Source of the DNA: an alpha proteobacterium L41A
GTDB taxonomy: Bacteria; Pseudomonadota; Alphaproteobacteria; Caulobacterales; Caulobacteraceae
Reading direction: 5' to 3'
NCBI GenBank assembly: GCA_000335735.1
Contig: AMYY01000011.1
Span: 31,127 to 95,126, forward strand
DNA length: 64,000 nt
Positions 15,901-25,238 of this stretch are shown piece after piece (positions within the stretch are counted from its first letter, which is position 1; every line of letters begins with the position of its first letter). A model generated the notes under the pieces. The model was not told where the DNA came from. It worked only from the letters and a program-made list of their open reading frames with translations, and ran no database searches. The position numbers and the translations under genes are program-made.

Positions 15901-18426
15901 GGACGTCAGACTGATCAGTTGACGCAGAACCGCCGGCTTCTGATCGCCCGCGACCGCCAGCGAGGACTGGAGGGCGCGCAACTGCAGTTCAGGATCGCCG
16001 CGCTCTTGGCCTATATCGCCGACCAGCGATGACAGCCGGACATCATCTCCGTCGTGCAGCATACGCTCCAGCGCTGCGCGCCTCGCCCACCCCAGGCGGG
16101 CTTGCGTTAGATCGGCCGGGACCGGGTCGCTGTCTGCGTCGCCGGCGGCCAGCACGTCCAGCAGGCCGTTCAAGGCGGCCATGAACGCGGCGGCGCCTGA
16201 GGCCGCCTCCGCTTTGAACTGAAGCAGACTGGCGGCCTGCGCCGCCTGTCCTTCCGTCTTCATCGCCGAGGTGTATTCGAGCAGCGCGTCAACGTCTCCC
16301 GGGGCAAGCGCGAGAGCGCGTCTGTGTTCGGTCAGCGCTTCGGCGCGTCGGTATCCCGATGTATAAATCGACGCGGCGAACCGCGCGGCCTCGACATCGT
16401 CGAGTTGGCCGGCGGCGCGCATCCGCGTCATCAGTTCATCCACGCGACGATTGCGATCCGCCTCGCTCTCGGCGGGGTCCGGGAAACGCAGCAGATTGAT
16501 GATCAGCCGGCGCAGGTAGGCGTCCGCGTTGGCGGGATCGACGTCGGCCAAGCGGGCCAGGCTTGCGTTGAGACCGGCGTAGTTCCTGAGTCGCGCCTGA
16601 ACCGCCGCCAGTTGCTCCAGAGTCCGAACTTCTCCCGACCGCGAACGCTCAGCATAGCGGCGAACCGCGCGCTCAGCGCCCGCGCCGTCCTGCTGTGCGA
16701 TGCGGATTTCGACCAGCAGGCTCACCTCGCCCTGATCCGCAGCGCCCGAGGTGATCCGCCCTTCGAGTTCGGCGGCGATCGTCTCCAACTGACCCGTCTG
16801 CCGGGCGGCGCGAATGATCTGGCGTTGCAGAAAGACCTTGCGCGCGGGCAGCCGGGTGCGGGCCCACAGCACCCGCCAACGTCTCAACGCTTCCGCAGGC
16901 TGGCCGGCCGCGAAGGCCAGGTCCGCGATATGGGCCTGTTGATCGTCATCCAGCACGCCGCCTCGCGACTCCGCACCCAACAGGGTTTCGAGCGCCAGGT
17001 CCTGGCGACCCAGGCGCTCGTAATCTTCAGCCACGGCGACAAGGAGGGCCGTATCGCGCGGCGCGGCCGCCGAAAGAGCACGAAGGCCCGCCTCGGCCTC
17101 AGCCTCGCGACCCTGATCTATGGCGGTCTCGACTTCGAAGCGACGGATCGCGGCGGTCAGCGCCGGCGACGAGCCGGCGTCACCCAGGATGCGGGTCGCC
17201 TGCTCCCCCATTCCCATGGCGATCATCTTGCGCGCCGTCTCGATCTGCACATCAGCGTCGGCGCGATTGGCGACAGCGAGGCCGTGATAGACCTCGACCG
17301 CCTCGTCCGCCCTGCCCTGTTCCAGATAAAGGGCGGCCAAACCATCGGCCCAACGGGGGTCGGCGGGCTGAGCCGCAATCAGCCGGCGATATTCGGCCTC
17401 GACTTCCGCCGTGCGACCCGCCGTCTTCAGCACACTGAGCAACCGCTCGCGCAGCGCGCCGTTCCCGCGCTGCCGAACCAGGGCGACGGCATCGTCGTAG
17501 CGTCGCAGCTCCAAAAGCACATCGAGGCGAGCCTGATCCACTTCCGTCCCACGCGGTTTCTGCGCCAGGAAGACTTCGGCGCCCGCGAGCTGATTCGCCG
17601 TCCGATAGGCTTCCACTAAGAGGGCCAGGGCGTAGAGCCGATCTTCGGTGGTGCCGGCGGCCTCGGCGGCGCGCCAGGCCGAGGCGGCGGCCGCATCCGG
17701 CGTCCCTTGACTGATGGCCCAATCCGCCAGGCGCACCCCATCGCTGTACCGCGCGCTGGCTTCCGTCCGCGGACGATAGAGCGCCGCCGCGTCGGCGGGT
17801 CGCCCAAGGAGCCCGAGAACCGCCGCCGCCCGGTTCGCCATGACCGCGTCACCCGATCCCGCAAGCTGAGACAGAGCCTCCGGCTTACGTCCCGTCACCC
17901 CGATGATCGCCAGGCGCCGGTCGAGCAAGGCGCGCTCTTGCGGATCCTCCGATTTCGCCCGCGCCCGTTCATACCAGACCGATGCCGCTCCGGCCTGGTT
18001 CTGAATGTCCAGCAGCCGACCTCGCAGAAGCAGCGCGTCCGTGGACTGACAGTGATCGAGCGCATCGGAGACGGTGGCGGTCGCGGCATCAACATCGCCG
18101 TCACGCCATTCCAGCACCGCTTTCAAAACGCCGACCCGACAGGCGCGCTCTGAATCGGCGCTGACCGACAGCTCATCCAGGTGTCCATAGACGGCGCTCA
18201 ATTCGTTCGCGAGCACGGCGCGGGCGTACAGGCGATCCGCCGCGGCGAAGTCGAGCCGCGCGCCGGACAGGGCGCTGTCGATCATCGCGCGTGAACCGAC
18301 GCCGTTCGGGGTCGGCGGCGTCGAAATCTCGCCGCCCGGCGCCGTTTGCGCCATTGCCGACGCGACGCCCGCGCCGGCCAGACTCAGGCCGAGCGCGAGA
18401 AACAGGGAGCGTGATCGCAGGGTCAT
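12922..18426 (-). CDS. Giant exported TPR-repeat protein
   Basis: 1834 residues from ATG 18426, which gives a signal peptide (MTLRSRSLFLALGLSLAGAGVASAMAQ) and leaves 10 bp after the VWA gene; an upstream in-frame start would spoil the signal. The rest is nearly all helical repeats with TPR spacing and Ala/Leu/Arg-rich character (for example AALYLEQGRADEAVEVYHGLA and AEDYERLGRQDLALETLLGA). No catalytic domain is seen. TPR proteins often accompany MoxR/Bat operons as periplasmic scaffolds, but they are usually 200-700 residues. It is the fifth gene of the 25053-12922 operon. Confidence 0.8.
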   Translation of the reverse strand: MTLRSRSLFLALGLSLAGAGVASAMAQTAPGGEISTPPTPNGVGSRAMIDSALSGARLDFAAADRLYARAVLANELSAVYGHLDELSVSADSERACRVGVLKAVLEWRDGDVDAATATVSDALDHCQSTDALLLRGRLLDIQNQAGAASVWYERARAKSEDPQERALLDRRLAIIGVTGRKPEALSQLAGSGDAVMANRAAAVLGLLGRPADAAALYRPRTEASARYSDGVRLADWAISQGTPDAAAASAWRAAEAAGTTEDRLYALALLVEAYRTANQLAGAEVFLAQKPRGTEVDQARLDVLLELRRYDDAVALVRQRGNGALRERLLSVLKTAGRTAEVEAEYRRLIAAQPADPRWADGLAALYLEQGRADEAVEVYHGLAVANRADADVQIETARKMIAMGMGEQATRILGDAGSSPALTAAIRRFEVETAIDQGREAEAEAGLRALSAAAPRDTALLVAVAEDYERLGRQDLALETLLGAESRGGVLDDDQQAHIADLAFAAGQPAEALRRWRVLWARTRLPARKVFLQRQIIRAARQTGQLETIAAELEGRITSGAADQGEVSLLVEIRIAQQDGAGAERAVRRYAERSRSGEVRTLEQLAAVQARLRNYAGLNASLARLADVDPANADAYLRRLIINLLRFPDPAESEADRNRRVDELMTRMRAAGQLDDVEAARFAASIYTSGYRRAEALTEHRRALALAPGDVDALLEYTSAMKTEGQAAQAASLLQFKAEAASGAAAFMAALNGLLDVLAAGDADSDPVPADLTQARLGWARRAALERMLHDGDDVRLSSLVGDIGQERGDPELQLRALQSSLAVAGDQKPAVLRQLISLTSDSETTAGDPARKAIYGRRLVAMRKPYPPEVYADLAQTFLKEGDVAGAERAFALMGDIGGLVNVDALRGEAYAEAGMTREALASYRVALLQDQDNLDLIARTAVLLEQSGQKSEAGALYWRGLNALVQRQPTQSASDALKALDAAQYAPTLIEGVLLTWPADETPQRLAAWRRTASSAALQPQSAASGGAAKLADYPRLALIVSINQRLGTFLGEADLGELQTSLLAPFANDPDARSASADLPAPATQASTAAEADWPIADLRRQSEANGDFDLGLALAFEAQDRVRIRALTDQAIAADTPWRAQREKGVIEGQPPMLVSLLLKAADVDRPEIVREDILAPLAQTSFNDLALYDVYRIDPARFAKLEAAAGRRLLSDDVLIQLLVSRGNDPLPVAGAAGRRDGGPTPLQVMTQRFEPDRLIDLYDALVARLEQTGAASGLQKAIAGYLLDASITPAQRARLQAVLIRDISAERSAAADTGAGFVELLLRLDAPPGNQEVLIAGARVVAARYADSARLPEVLTAWFAGDRARAFEALTALQEAMETPPLSLAGLLTQKFEVERQAAFDAFLSAPRLSREETARFQRRFLRGEAAKTPVNPKVAAAYAKLVSVEPENGAYIAGLLLIQAKAGDFPAFVASAAPYAASRSEDQVLATLLGLAYRLTDNPADAARVAQASSVDLDDPEWIGQLVTRAAAPRRGEVDLLSAFEPVWAAYRQRFPQAPAVAALAVQEPKRTVTAAARPLDRLVEPQMQGAARADALRGLWRSTSPRGREEGDTADRQALIDSLADPTAAGYAAPVLAALTDDPAVTAEVEAELSSLSGAMQARQMRLYDRIANGLWSQGAGQARLDALAGQLLGPPIGANDLALFLALERKAPVALNEERLAGLTRQLRFVSTPSAGLRLAAARAYGRAGENAIAAELMQAALLQSLYPADRDSVDPGDPPLDSDAFAEALATFSDRPAAERIRRDLAQLVKRQAASSAGNRFEGLAAD

Positions 18427-18436
18427 GATCTCGATC

Positions 18437-20911
18437 TCAAACGGCGATCCGCCGAGGCGGCCAGCGACGATAGACGATGTCGGCGACATAGAGGGCCAAA
18501 GCCAACCAACAGAGCCAGCCCCAAAGGTCCAGCGCCGAGGCGGGCGGACGTCCCGGCGAGAGGGCGACGGCGCTGACGCGAGACGGATCTTGGATCACCG
18601 TCCCGCCCGTCAGACGCGCCAGTTGATCCAGCGGCAGGCCGTCGGCCTCGGAGACCGGGCGGTCAGATTGACCGCCGGAAACGGCCGGCAGCGCCGCTCG
18701 GGCCACGCCGCGTCCGTCACGAACCTCGGCGAGCACCGCAGACTTCGTCGGCGCAGGGCCTTCCGCCGTAAACAGACCCGGCGCCCGTTCGACTGTCGAA
18801 AGCGCGGGACCAGCTTGGCCTGCGGCGTCCATCAACCGGATCTGCGGCGCGTCGGCGCCGGCGCTGCGGACACGCTGCGCCACGATCTTGACCCGGTCGC
18901 CGACGCGGCCGAGACGGACATCCCAGTCGGGTCGCGGGTCGGCCGTGCGGGCGATCATGCCTTGCATCCAGTCGCCGTAGCCGGACCAGTTGCGCCAACG
19001 GGCGGTTCCCTGCCCCACAGGCTCGGTCATCAGCGCCGTCACACGCCCGGCGCCCCATTGCCAGGACGCCAGAACCGGCTCGCCGGTCGTCGTGCGGATC
19101 AGGGTCTGCGCCAACGGCTTTACGCCCGCCTGGGTGTAGCCGTCCAACTGCCTGGGCGGGGCCGCCGCCAACTCACCCCAACCGAAAGATGGGGCGGATG
19201 CGGCCAGGGCGAAACCTCCGCGCTTAACGCCCGGCTGAGGCTTCTGCTGCGGCTGTTTGAAGTTGATCTCGACAAGGTTGAACTCGTCCCCAACGACATA
19301 GAACCGACCCCGCCCCAGCCGCGCCCACTGCGCCATCCGGGCTTGGCCCTCGACGCTGCCGCCGACCAGCACGGTCGATACAGTGACCTGGTCCTCGGCG
19401 ATGTGTCGGATCAGTTGGGGATAGCGGTCGGCGTTCACCCCAGCATCCGAGATCACCAGGATATGGCGATAGCGGGCCTGGGTGTTCTGAAGCCCATAAT
19501 AGGCTTCCTGCAGGGCGCCGAAGAGATGTTCGCTTCCGCCCTGGGTCTGGACCCGACCGATGGCGCGCTCGATCTCAGGAACATCTCGCGCAGGCTGCAT
19601 CGGCGCGACCCATTGGCGACCGCCGTAGAACTCGACCACGCCGACGCTGTCTGCCGGCGTGAGTTTGCGCACCGCCAGGCGCGCGACCTGCTTGCCCAGA
19701 TCAAGCGGCGCGCCAAGCATCGAGCCTGACGTGTCGATCACGACGGCGACGGCGACGCTGGGATCCTCGGTCTGCTCGTCCTGGCGGATGGTCACGGGCA
19801 AGGCGGCGGCGAGCGGCGTGCCGGCGTAACCGCCCGCGGCGAAGGCGCTGTCCCCACCGGACACCATCAGGCCGAGACCGCGAGAGCGGACCGCCTCGAT
19901 CAACCGTTGCTGCGAAGGAACCGGCAGCGCCGACGCGGGCACATCATCCAACATGACCGCGCGGTAGGCCGACAGGTCGATGCCGCCCAAGGCCGCCGGC
20001 GCCCGGCTGTCGATGCGAAGACCCGGACCCGCAAGTCTCTGAAGCGCCGCCGCGCCGCCGGCCTGGCCTCCGTCGACATACAGGATGGGAAGCGGATCCT
20101 GCACGGCGGCCGCCGTCTCGAACTGGCTGGCGACAGCGCCGCCGCGTGTCAGCTCGATACGTAGCGGCATGAAGCCTGGTTGATCGAGGGGGATGGCCAG
20201 AGCCACGCTGGCAGGGCCGTCGAGGTCGATCGGTCCAGCCCCGCCGACCCGCCGATCGCCGCTGAACACCGAGATCGACAAATCCTGCCCGACGCCGTCC
20301 AGCCGCACCCGCGCCGAGACGCGCTCGCCGGCGCGGCCTGCAGGAATGGCGACGTCGGAGATGAAGGCGTCCCGGCGTCCAACGGTGACTGGCACGCTGT
20401 CCACGACCACGCCACGCGCCAGCAGGGCATCGACGGAACGCCCCCAGACGCGATCGGCGCCCAGGCCAGAGCCGATCATCGTGACCCTGCCCTCTGAGCC
20501 GAGCGGGAAAGCTGCAAGCGCTAAATCAAGCGCATGAGAGATGCCACCCGTCTGGCCGCTTTCCGGCAAGGTGACGTGCCGCGCCGCCTTCAGGGCGAGA
20601 GGCGCGCCGCCCCGCTGGATGACAACGACGGGGCCGTTGCGTTCCACCCGCGCCACCACCGACTGGGCGGCCGAGGCGGCAAGCGCGCGAGACGCAGGCG
20701 AAAGCGCAGCGCCCTGATGTACGATGATCACCGACGTCGGACCGCCCCGACGCACAATCAGACTGGGTTGAGCCAGGGCCGCGACGAGCGCCACGAAGAC
20801 GGTCGTACGAAGGGCAACGCGCACCCTGGAAGCCTTGCGCGCCCACCAGACGAATCCGGGGATCAGCAGCAGGAGCCAGCCCGCCTCAGGATGAAGAAAG
20901 GTCAGGTTCAC
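18437..20911 (-). CDS. Membrane-anchored VWA-domain protein
   Basis: 824 residues. Hydrophobic segments sit at the N-terminus (about 10-25 and 35-50) and near the C-terminus (LWGWLCWLALALYVADIVY). A VWA domain with the metal-ion site DTSGS at 393-397 lies in the middle, preceded by a region resembling the glutamine-amidotransferase-like fold found in such proteins (LPILYVDGG, GLGLMVSGGDSAFAAGGY). The architecture is that of large Bat-operon VWA proteins, with the soluble part outside the cytoplasm. It begins 10 bp after the BatA-like gene. Its MoxR partner is probably the ATPase at 28079-29095. The function is inferred from family context only. Confidence 0.8.
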   Translation of the reverse strand: MNLTFLHPEAGWLLLLIPGFVWWARKASRVRVALRTTVFVALVAALAQPSLIVRRGGPTSVIIVHQGAALSPASRALAASAAQSVVARVERNGPVVVIQRGGAPLALKAARHVTLPESGQTGGISHALDLALAAFPLGSEGRVTMIGSGLGADRVWGRSVDALLARGVVVDSVPVTVGRRDAFISDVAIPAGRAGERVSARVRLDGVGQDLSISVFSGDRRVGGAGPIDLDGPASVALAIPLDQPGFMPLRIELTRGGAVASQFETAAAVQDPLPILYVDGGQAGGAAALQRLAGPGLRIDSRAPAALGGIDLSAYRAVMLDDVPASALPVPSQQRLIEAVRSRGLGLMVSGGDSAFAAGGYAGTPLAAALPVTIRQDEQTEDPSVAVAVVIDTSGSMLGAPLDLGKQVARLAVRKLTPADSVGVVEFYGGRQWVAPMQPARDVPEIERAIGRVQTQGGSEHLFGALQEAYYGLQNTQARYRHILVISDAGVNADRYPQLIRHIAEDQVTVSTVLVGGSVEGQARMAQWARLGRGRFYVVGDEFNLVEINFKQPQQKPQPGVKRGGFALAASAPSFGWGELAAAPPRQLDGYTQAGVKPLAQTLIRTTTGEPVLASWQWGAGRVTALMTEPVGQGTARWRNWSGYGDWMQGMIARTADPRPDWDVRLGRVGDRVKIVAQRVRSAGADAPQIRLMDAAGQAGPALSTVERAPGLFTAEGPAPTKSAVLAEVRDGRGVARAALPAVSGGQSDRPVSEADGLPLDQLARLTGGTVIQDPSRVSAVALSPGRPPASALDLWGWLCWLALALYVADIVYRRWPPRRIAV

Positions 20912-20921
20912 GGCGCGGTTC

Positions 20922-22631
20922 TCAGGCCATCGCGCCGCGCTGATGCAGCCGCCACTCGAGCAACAACAGCAGACCGGCGATCACGACGAGCAGGATGAAA
21001 AGAAGATCGACAGCCGGACCCCGCACCGACGTCACGACGACATCGGAAGGCGCGGCGCTGGCGGCGTCCATCGTGATCTCGCGATCCGTCAAGGAGACGG
21101 CCAGGCGCAGGTCGCCGATCCGGGTCTCGCCCGCCTGGCTCAAATACAGGTCGCCGTTCAGGGCGCGTTCGGCGATCCGGCGATCGGAAGACAGGCCATA
21201 GAGGTCCGACTGATCGGTCAGATCGGTTCCGGCCTGGGCATAGGGAACCCAGGGGCCGGCATCCACCAGCCAGGACAGGGTGCGCGACACGAAGACGGGG
21301 AAGCTGGCGGCCGCCGGAAATCCGCCGCCATCGTCGAACAGGGCCGACCAGACCGCCACGCTCCGCTGCTGGCCCGGCCGCGTTTCAGCCGAGACATCGC
21401 GCCGTGTCGTGCGGGCCAGCGCCTGGGTTTCGACGTCGGACATCCCAAGGGCGTCCAGCGCGCCGGACAGGTCCGGCTCAGGCTCTTCAACGCCATAGGT
21501 GAAGACAATAGCGGGCTGATCGCCAGATTGGGTGACGATCAAGGCTGGGCGGTCCTCGCCGAACCGCTCACCTGAACGCCGCACCACGACCTGGGCGTCC
21601 TGCGGCGCTGTGACCGAAAAGGCAGGATTGAGCTTCACCGCCCGAACGACGGCGGCGGGGGCGCCCGGCGACAAGGCGACGTTTACAGGGCCCCTGTCCG
21701 GCAGGCGCAAGCTGGCTTTGTCGTCCGCTGGGAAGGCGTCTGAGCGCGCCAGTCGGACGGTGAACAGACCGCCGTCCGCGACCACGTCCCGAACGATCAG
21801 CCGTCCGTCGGGACGAACTAGGGTATCGGCCACGACGTCGCGCCCATCGCGGCTGAAACGCAGGGCGTCCGCCGGCAAGGGACGACCATCTGCGCCGATC
21901 GCCTCGACCAGGATATCCGCACGTCCGGCGTCGCCTGAGGCGGCGGGCGATGCGCCGAGTGCGACCACGCCGCGATTGTCCGGTGTCGGCGCGGCCAGAT
22001 AGCCATAGACCAGACGCCGATCGGCAGATGGCGCGACTGTCCGCGCGCCCGACCAGGCGCCGTAATAGTGGATGACGGAAGGCCGACCCGACGACGCCGC
22101 GCCGTCCAACTCACGACCGGCGACGGCATGGGCAAAGCTGGAGGGCGCGGGCCGGGCCTTCACGTCTTCCAGCCGTTGACTGAGCAGGGCGAGGTTTTCG
22201 CCAGGCTGCAGCAGCGGCGTGGCGACCGCGCCGTCCAGATAGACGGCGCGGCGCGCGGGATCGGTGTTCCGGGCATCGGCGATCAGGGCGCGACGCGCCT
22301 GCGCCAGGTCGTCACGTCCCATCAGCACGGCCGAGGCGTCGAGGTAGAAGATGTGATCCGCTGCGTCTCGACCGGGCGTCATCTCGGGCCGTGCGCCGGC
22401 GATCCACAGCAAAAGCGCGATCGTCAGGATCAGCAGATAGGCCGACCAGCGCTGGAACCGCTGCCGAAACACTCGCAAGGGTGTGACCCTGGCCGCCTGC
22501 GCCCAAAGGCCGGCAGCGGCGATCCGCACAAGCTTCTGTCGCGCCTTCAGAATCTGCAAGGCGAACAGCAGGGCGGCGAGGCCGACGGCGCCGGCGATGA
22601 CCGCCCACATCGGAAGGGACAGGAAACTCAC
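20922..22631 (-). CDS. BatA-like membrane protein (aerotolerance N-terminal domain)
   Basis: 569 residues. The N-terminus (MSFLSLPMWAVIAGAVGLAALLFALQILK...QRWSAYLLILTIALLLWIAGARPE) matches the BatA N-terminal domain with two membrane segments. A degenerate VWA-like region follows (HIFYLDASAVLMGRDDLAQARRAL) in which the DxSxS motif is changed to DASAV. A C-terminal membrane helix (VDLLFILLVVIAGLLLLLEW) ends the protein. The start overlaps the DUF58 stop by 4 bp (ATGA). It probably works with the neighbouring VWA and DUF58 proteins. Confidence 0.8.
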   Translation of the reverse strand: MSFLSLPMWAVIAGAVGLAALLFALQILKARQKLVRIAAAGLWAQAARVTPLRVFRQRFQRWSAYLLILTIALLLWIAGARPEMTPGRDAADHIFYLDASAVLMGRDDLAQARRALIADARNTDPARRAVYLDGAVATPLLQPGENLALLSQRLEDVKARPAPSSFAHAVAGRELDGAASSGRPSVIHYYGAWSGARTVAPSADRRLVYGYLAAPTPDNRGVVALGASPAASGDAGRADILVEAIGADGRPLPADALRFSRDGRDVVADTLVRPDGRLIVRDVVADGGLFTVRLARSDAFPADDKASLRLPDRGPVNVALSPGAPAAVVRAVKLNPAFSVTAPQDAQVVVRRSGERFGEDRPALIVTQSGDQPAIVFTYGVEEPEPDLSGALDALGMSDVETQALARTTRRDVSAETRPGQQRSVAVWSALFDDGGGFPAAASFPVFVSRTLSWLVDAGPWVPYAQAGTDLTDQSDLYGLSSDRRIAERALNGDLYLSQAGETRIGDLRLAVSLTDREITMDAASAAPSDVVVTSVRGPAVDLLFILLVVIAGLLLLLEWRLHQRGAMA

Positions 22632-23587
22632 AGCCTGACCCCGCCCTGGCCGAACAGGGCCGACAGTTGGTCGCGCACCGGCCGGTCGGCGTCGATCTGG
22701 ACGAGACCCGCCCCCCGTGTCCGGGCGAAGTCCGACAGGACGTTGCTGAAGTGACGGTAGGCGACCTTGTAGCGGGCCATCAGATCGGGCGTGATGGTGA
22801 CCGACGTCGGCTGGGCGTGTTCGCCGTCTTCAAGCAGGATGTCGCCGTTCAAATCCGGGTGACGCTCAGGATCGGCGTCATGAGCTTTGACGATCTGCAC
22901 CAGCAGAAGCCGATGCGGCAGTTGCTCCAGCCCGCGCACCACGGCCTCGACGCCCGCTTCATCGAAGAAGTCCGACACCACGATCACCAACCCCTGGCGC
23001 AAGCGAAGACCGGCCAGATGAGAGAGGGCCGCGGCCAAGCCTGTGCCTTGCAGCGCTGAATACCCCGCCAGGCTGTGCGCTACGCGCGCGAGGTTGCCCT
23101 TTCCGGAAACCGCTCGAAACTCGATCTCCAGCGTGTCTGAAAAGGGGAACAGGCCGACGGAATCATGCTGGTCCAAGGCCACCGCCGCCAGGGCCAGGGT
23201 CGCCGCCTGGGCCGCATGAATGCGCGGAGGCTGTTCGACGAACAGGCTCCGCGACCGATCCACCAGGAAATAGACCGGCATGTCCTGGCTTTCTTCGAAC
23301 ACCCGCACGAACAGGCGTCCCAGGCGGCGATAGACGTTCCAGTCGATGGCACGCAGGTCGTCGCCCGCCACATAGGGTTTGAAGTCTGCGAACTCGGCGC
23401 CCTGCCCCCGCGCGTTCGTCCTTTGCTCGGCCAAACGGCCGCCCTTCTGGGCGCGAGATATCCGCAGCGAAAACGGACGAAGCGCCGCCAGAAAGGCTGG
23501 ATCGAACAGCGCCTCGAAGGTCAGGGGATCGGCGAGGCCAGCGACTGCGGCTGGGGCGGCGACGGGCGCGCGACGGCGAAACAGCAT
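22628..23587 (-). CDS. DUF58 family protein
   Basis: 319 residues with the DUF58 core GQGAEFADFKPYVAGDDLRAIDWNVYRRLGRLFVRVFEESQDMPVYFLVDRSRS, a VWA-related fold. DUF58 proteins are standard partners of MoxR ATPases in stress or assembly operons. Start and stop codons overlap those of the neighbours (1 bp with 23587-25053, 4 bp with the BatA-like gene), which indicates tight translational coupling. Confidence 0.9.
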   Translation of the reverse strand: MLFRRRAPVAAPAAVAGLADPLTFEALFDPAFLAALRPFSLRISRAQKGGRLAEQRTNARGQGAEFADFKPYVAGDDLRAIDWNVYRRLGRLFVRVFEESQDMPVYFLVDRSRSLFVEQPPRIHAAQAATLALAAVALDQHDSVGLFPFSDTLEIEFRAVSGKGNLARVAHSLAGYSALQGTGLAAALSHLAGLRLRQGLVIVVSDFFDEAGVEAVVRGLEQLPHRLLLVQIVKAHDADPERHPDLNGDILLEDGEHAQPTSVTITPDLMARYKVAYRHFSNVLSDFARTRGAGLVQIDADRPVRDQLSALFGQGGVRL

Positions 23588-25053
23588 CAGCGACCGCCGC
23601 CGTTACGCGCGTTGAAATAATCGCGCGTGACACGCAGGTCTTGGGCGCTGGCGGCCAGCGGCGCTGTCCGTCTCGCCTCGCCCCGAGCGCTCCCACGATC
23701 CTGGGCCGACGCGCCCCGCGCCGGCAGGGGCTGGGGCACGCCATCACGTGTGGTGGTGCTGACGCGGCCGGGACTCATCATGCCGCTAAGTTGATCCTGC
23801 ATCGGGGTGGCCAGCATCAGGCTGGACACGCCCCGACCCTTTTTGGGACCAGTCTCGGCTCCGCTCTGACTGCCATCCTCGCCCTGCCCGCCGCCCTGCT
23901 CTCGGCTGGACTGGCCCTGATCGCCACGCCGGCTGCGCCCGGGCTGCTGCCCCTCGCCGCTCTGCGATGACCCGGAACCCTCCTGAGGCGGCTGAGGCCG
24001 GCTGGCCGACGGCGCGTTCTGGCGGGCGCCGGCGGACTGTCCGCCCGACGTGCGGGAGGTCGACGCGTCAGCTTCGTTCTGGGCGCCGGCCGCGCCTTGC
24101 GTCTCTTGCGCCTCATCGCGGGGCTGCTCGCCGTCAGAACCCTGAGCCGCGCCGCTGCGCGACGCGGTGGTTCCCGCTCCGCCCAGACCGCCGCGGCCCG
24201 CGCCTTCGCCGCTGGCGGCGGACTGGGACGGCGCCGCCGGACGCGCGGCGGCGCTTTGGGCCGGCGCGGCGCCGCCGCCGGACGGCGACAGGCGGGCGAT
24301 CAGGCGCTGAAACGCGGCGATCAATCCAGCCCCGGGCTTGTCCTCACCACTCCGAACGGCGGCGCCCGCGTCACGACCTGCTGCTGCAAAGGGGGCCGCT
24401 CCAGTCATGAGCGGCGGATTGACCGAGGGATCGTCGGACGCGGCGGCAGCCGACCTTGGCGTCAGGTCGTTTCTCGCCGAGTTCGCCGCACCGCTGGCGG
24501 CGCCCGTTGCGAACTGGGGCATGACGAAGGCGGCGCCGAGGCACAGGAGGCCCGCGACCGGCCAAAGCCAGAGGCGTGAGCGGCCAAGCCTCAGCGCGCC
24601 TGTTTCATCCGCCAGCGGACTGTCCTGCGCCCGAGCCACCCACGGCGCCGCCTCTAGCAGGGCGGCATCATGAAAGGCGCTCCTGCCATCCAGCCGTGCA
24701 AACTCGTCGGACGTCTGCAGACGATCGTTCAACCTTAGACGGTGATCGAGAAGCGCCAAGGCCGCAGTGCGGGACCGCGCAGTCGACTGATGCGCTTGGG
24801 CATAGGCCAGGCCTATCGCCACCACAGGAGGGACGACGACGGCGATGGCCGTAGCGGTCAAGCTTGGCGCGGCAAACGGAGCACTCAATACGAGCGCCGC
24901 AGGGCCGAGAAGCGAAGCGGGCGCAGCCCAGGCCAGCGCCGTTCCGAAAACCTGACGTCGACCCATGGTCGACAGGACGTTGCGGCCGCGCGTCTCGAGA
25001 CGATCGAGGCGACGACGCAACCCATCATCGACGCCCTGGATCATCCGTTCCAT
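23587..25053 (-). CDS. Membrane protein with a long disordered Gly/Ser/Gln-rich tail, first gene of the Bat-like operon
   Basis: 488 residues. The N-terminal region has two hydrophobic segments (about 35-60 and 65-90) and a helical part (TARSRTAALALLDHRLRLNDRLQTSDEFA). A third segment follows near 160-180. From about 190 to 460 the chain is low complexity (Ala, Gly, Ser, Gln, Arg) and certainly unstructured. This position in Bat operons is often held by DUF4175-like proteins, which are larger; I cannot assign the family firmly. It is preceded by the operator and promoter at 25083-25118. Confidence 0.65.
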   Translation of the reverse strand: MERMIQGVDDGLRRRLDRLETRGRNVLSTMGRRQVFGTALAWAAPASLLGPAALVLSAPFAAPSLTATAIAVVVPPVVAIGLAYAQAHQSTARSRTAALALLDHRLRLNDRLQTSDEFARLDGRSAFHDAALLEAAPWVARAQDSPLADETGALRLGRSRLWLWPVAGLLCLGAAFVMPQFATGAASGAANSARNDLTPRSAAAASDDPSVNPPLMTGAAPFAAAGRDAGAAVRSGEDKPGAGLIAAFQRLIARLSPSGGGAAPAQSAAARPAAPSQSAASGEGAGRGGLGGAGTTASRSGAAQGSDGEQPRDEAQETQGAAGAQNEADASTSRTSGGQSAGARQNAPSASRPQPPQEGSGSSQSGEGQQPGRSRRGDQGQSSREQGGGQGEDGSQSGAETGPKKGRGVSSLMLATPMQDQLSGMMSPGRVSTTTRDGVPQPLPARGASAQDRGSARGEARRTAPLAASAQDLRVTRDYFNARNGGGR

Positions 25054-25082
25054 TTCGACCCGCGCAAACTCATCAGAAGTGT

Positions 25083-25118
25083 CACATAGGACCGGCAGCT
25101 TGCACCAACCTTACAGCC
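25083..25118 (-). promoter_or_regulatory. Response-regulator operator and promoter of the Bat-like operon
   Basis: The 22-bp site at 25097-25118 reads GGCTGTAAGGT followed directly by TGGTGCAAGCT on the minus strand. Eight nt later comes TATGTG (25088-25083), a -10-like element about 30 nt before the ATG at 25053. The second half-site stands where a -35 would be, as in PhoB-type class II promoters. Near-identical elements occur at 29143-29164 and 33062-33083. Confidence 0.7.
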
Positions 25119-25168
25119 TGTGCGCTAGCGAGGGCCATTTTTCCTTGCGTTCCAAGGGCGAGGCTCTC

Positions 25169-25199
25169 GGACGTCAGGCTGGCGCAAGCTTCGTATGTT
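25169..25199 (+). promoter_or_regulatory. Candidate operator and promoter of the M16 peptidase gene
   Basis: Plus-strand half-sites GGACGTCAGGC and TGGCGCAAGCT (25169-25190). The second differs from the strong sites by one base and the first matches 6 of 11. A -10-like TATGTT follows at 25194-25199, so the spacing here (3 nt) differs from the 8 nt seen elsewhere. It lies about 40 bp before the TTG start. Confidence 0.45.
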
Positions 25200-25238
25200 T
25201 GATGGCGGCCACGCGACTTCGGCGTGTGAGGATCGAAC

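Noticed and set aside
14284..17619. Long plus-strand open frames opposite the giant TPR gene
   Set aside because: High GC content creates long antisense frames; their products are Arg- and Gly-rich with no domains, while the minus-strand frame has TPR repeats and a signal peptide.
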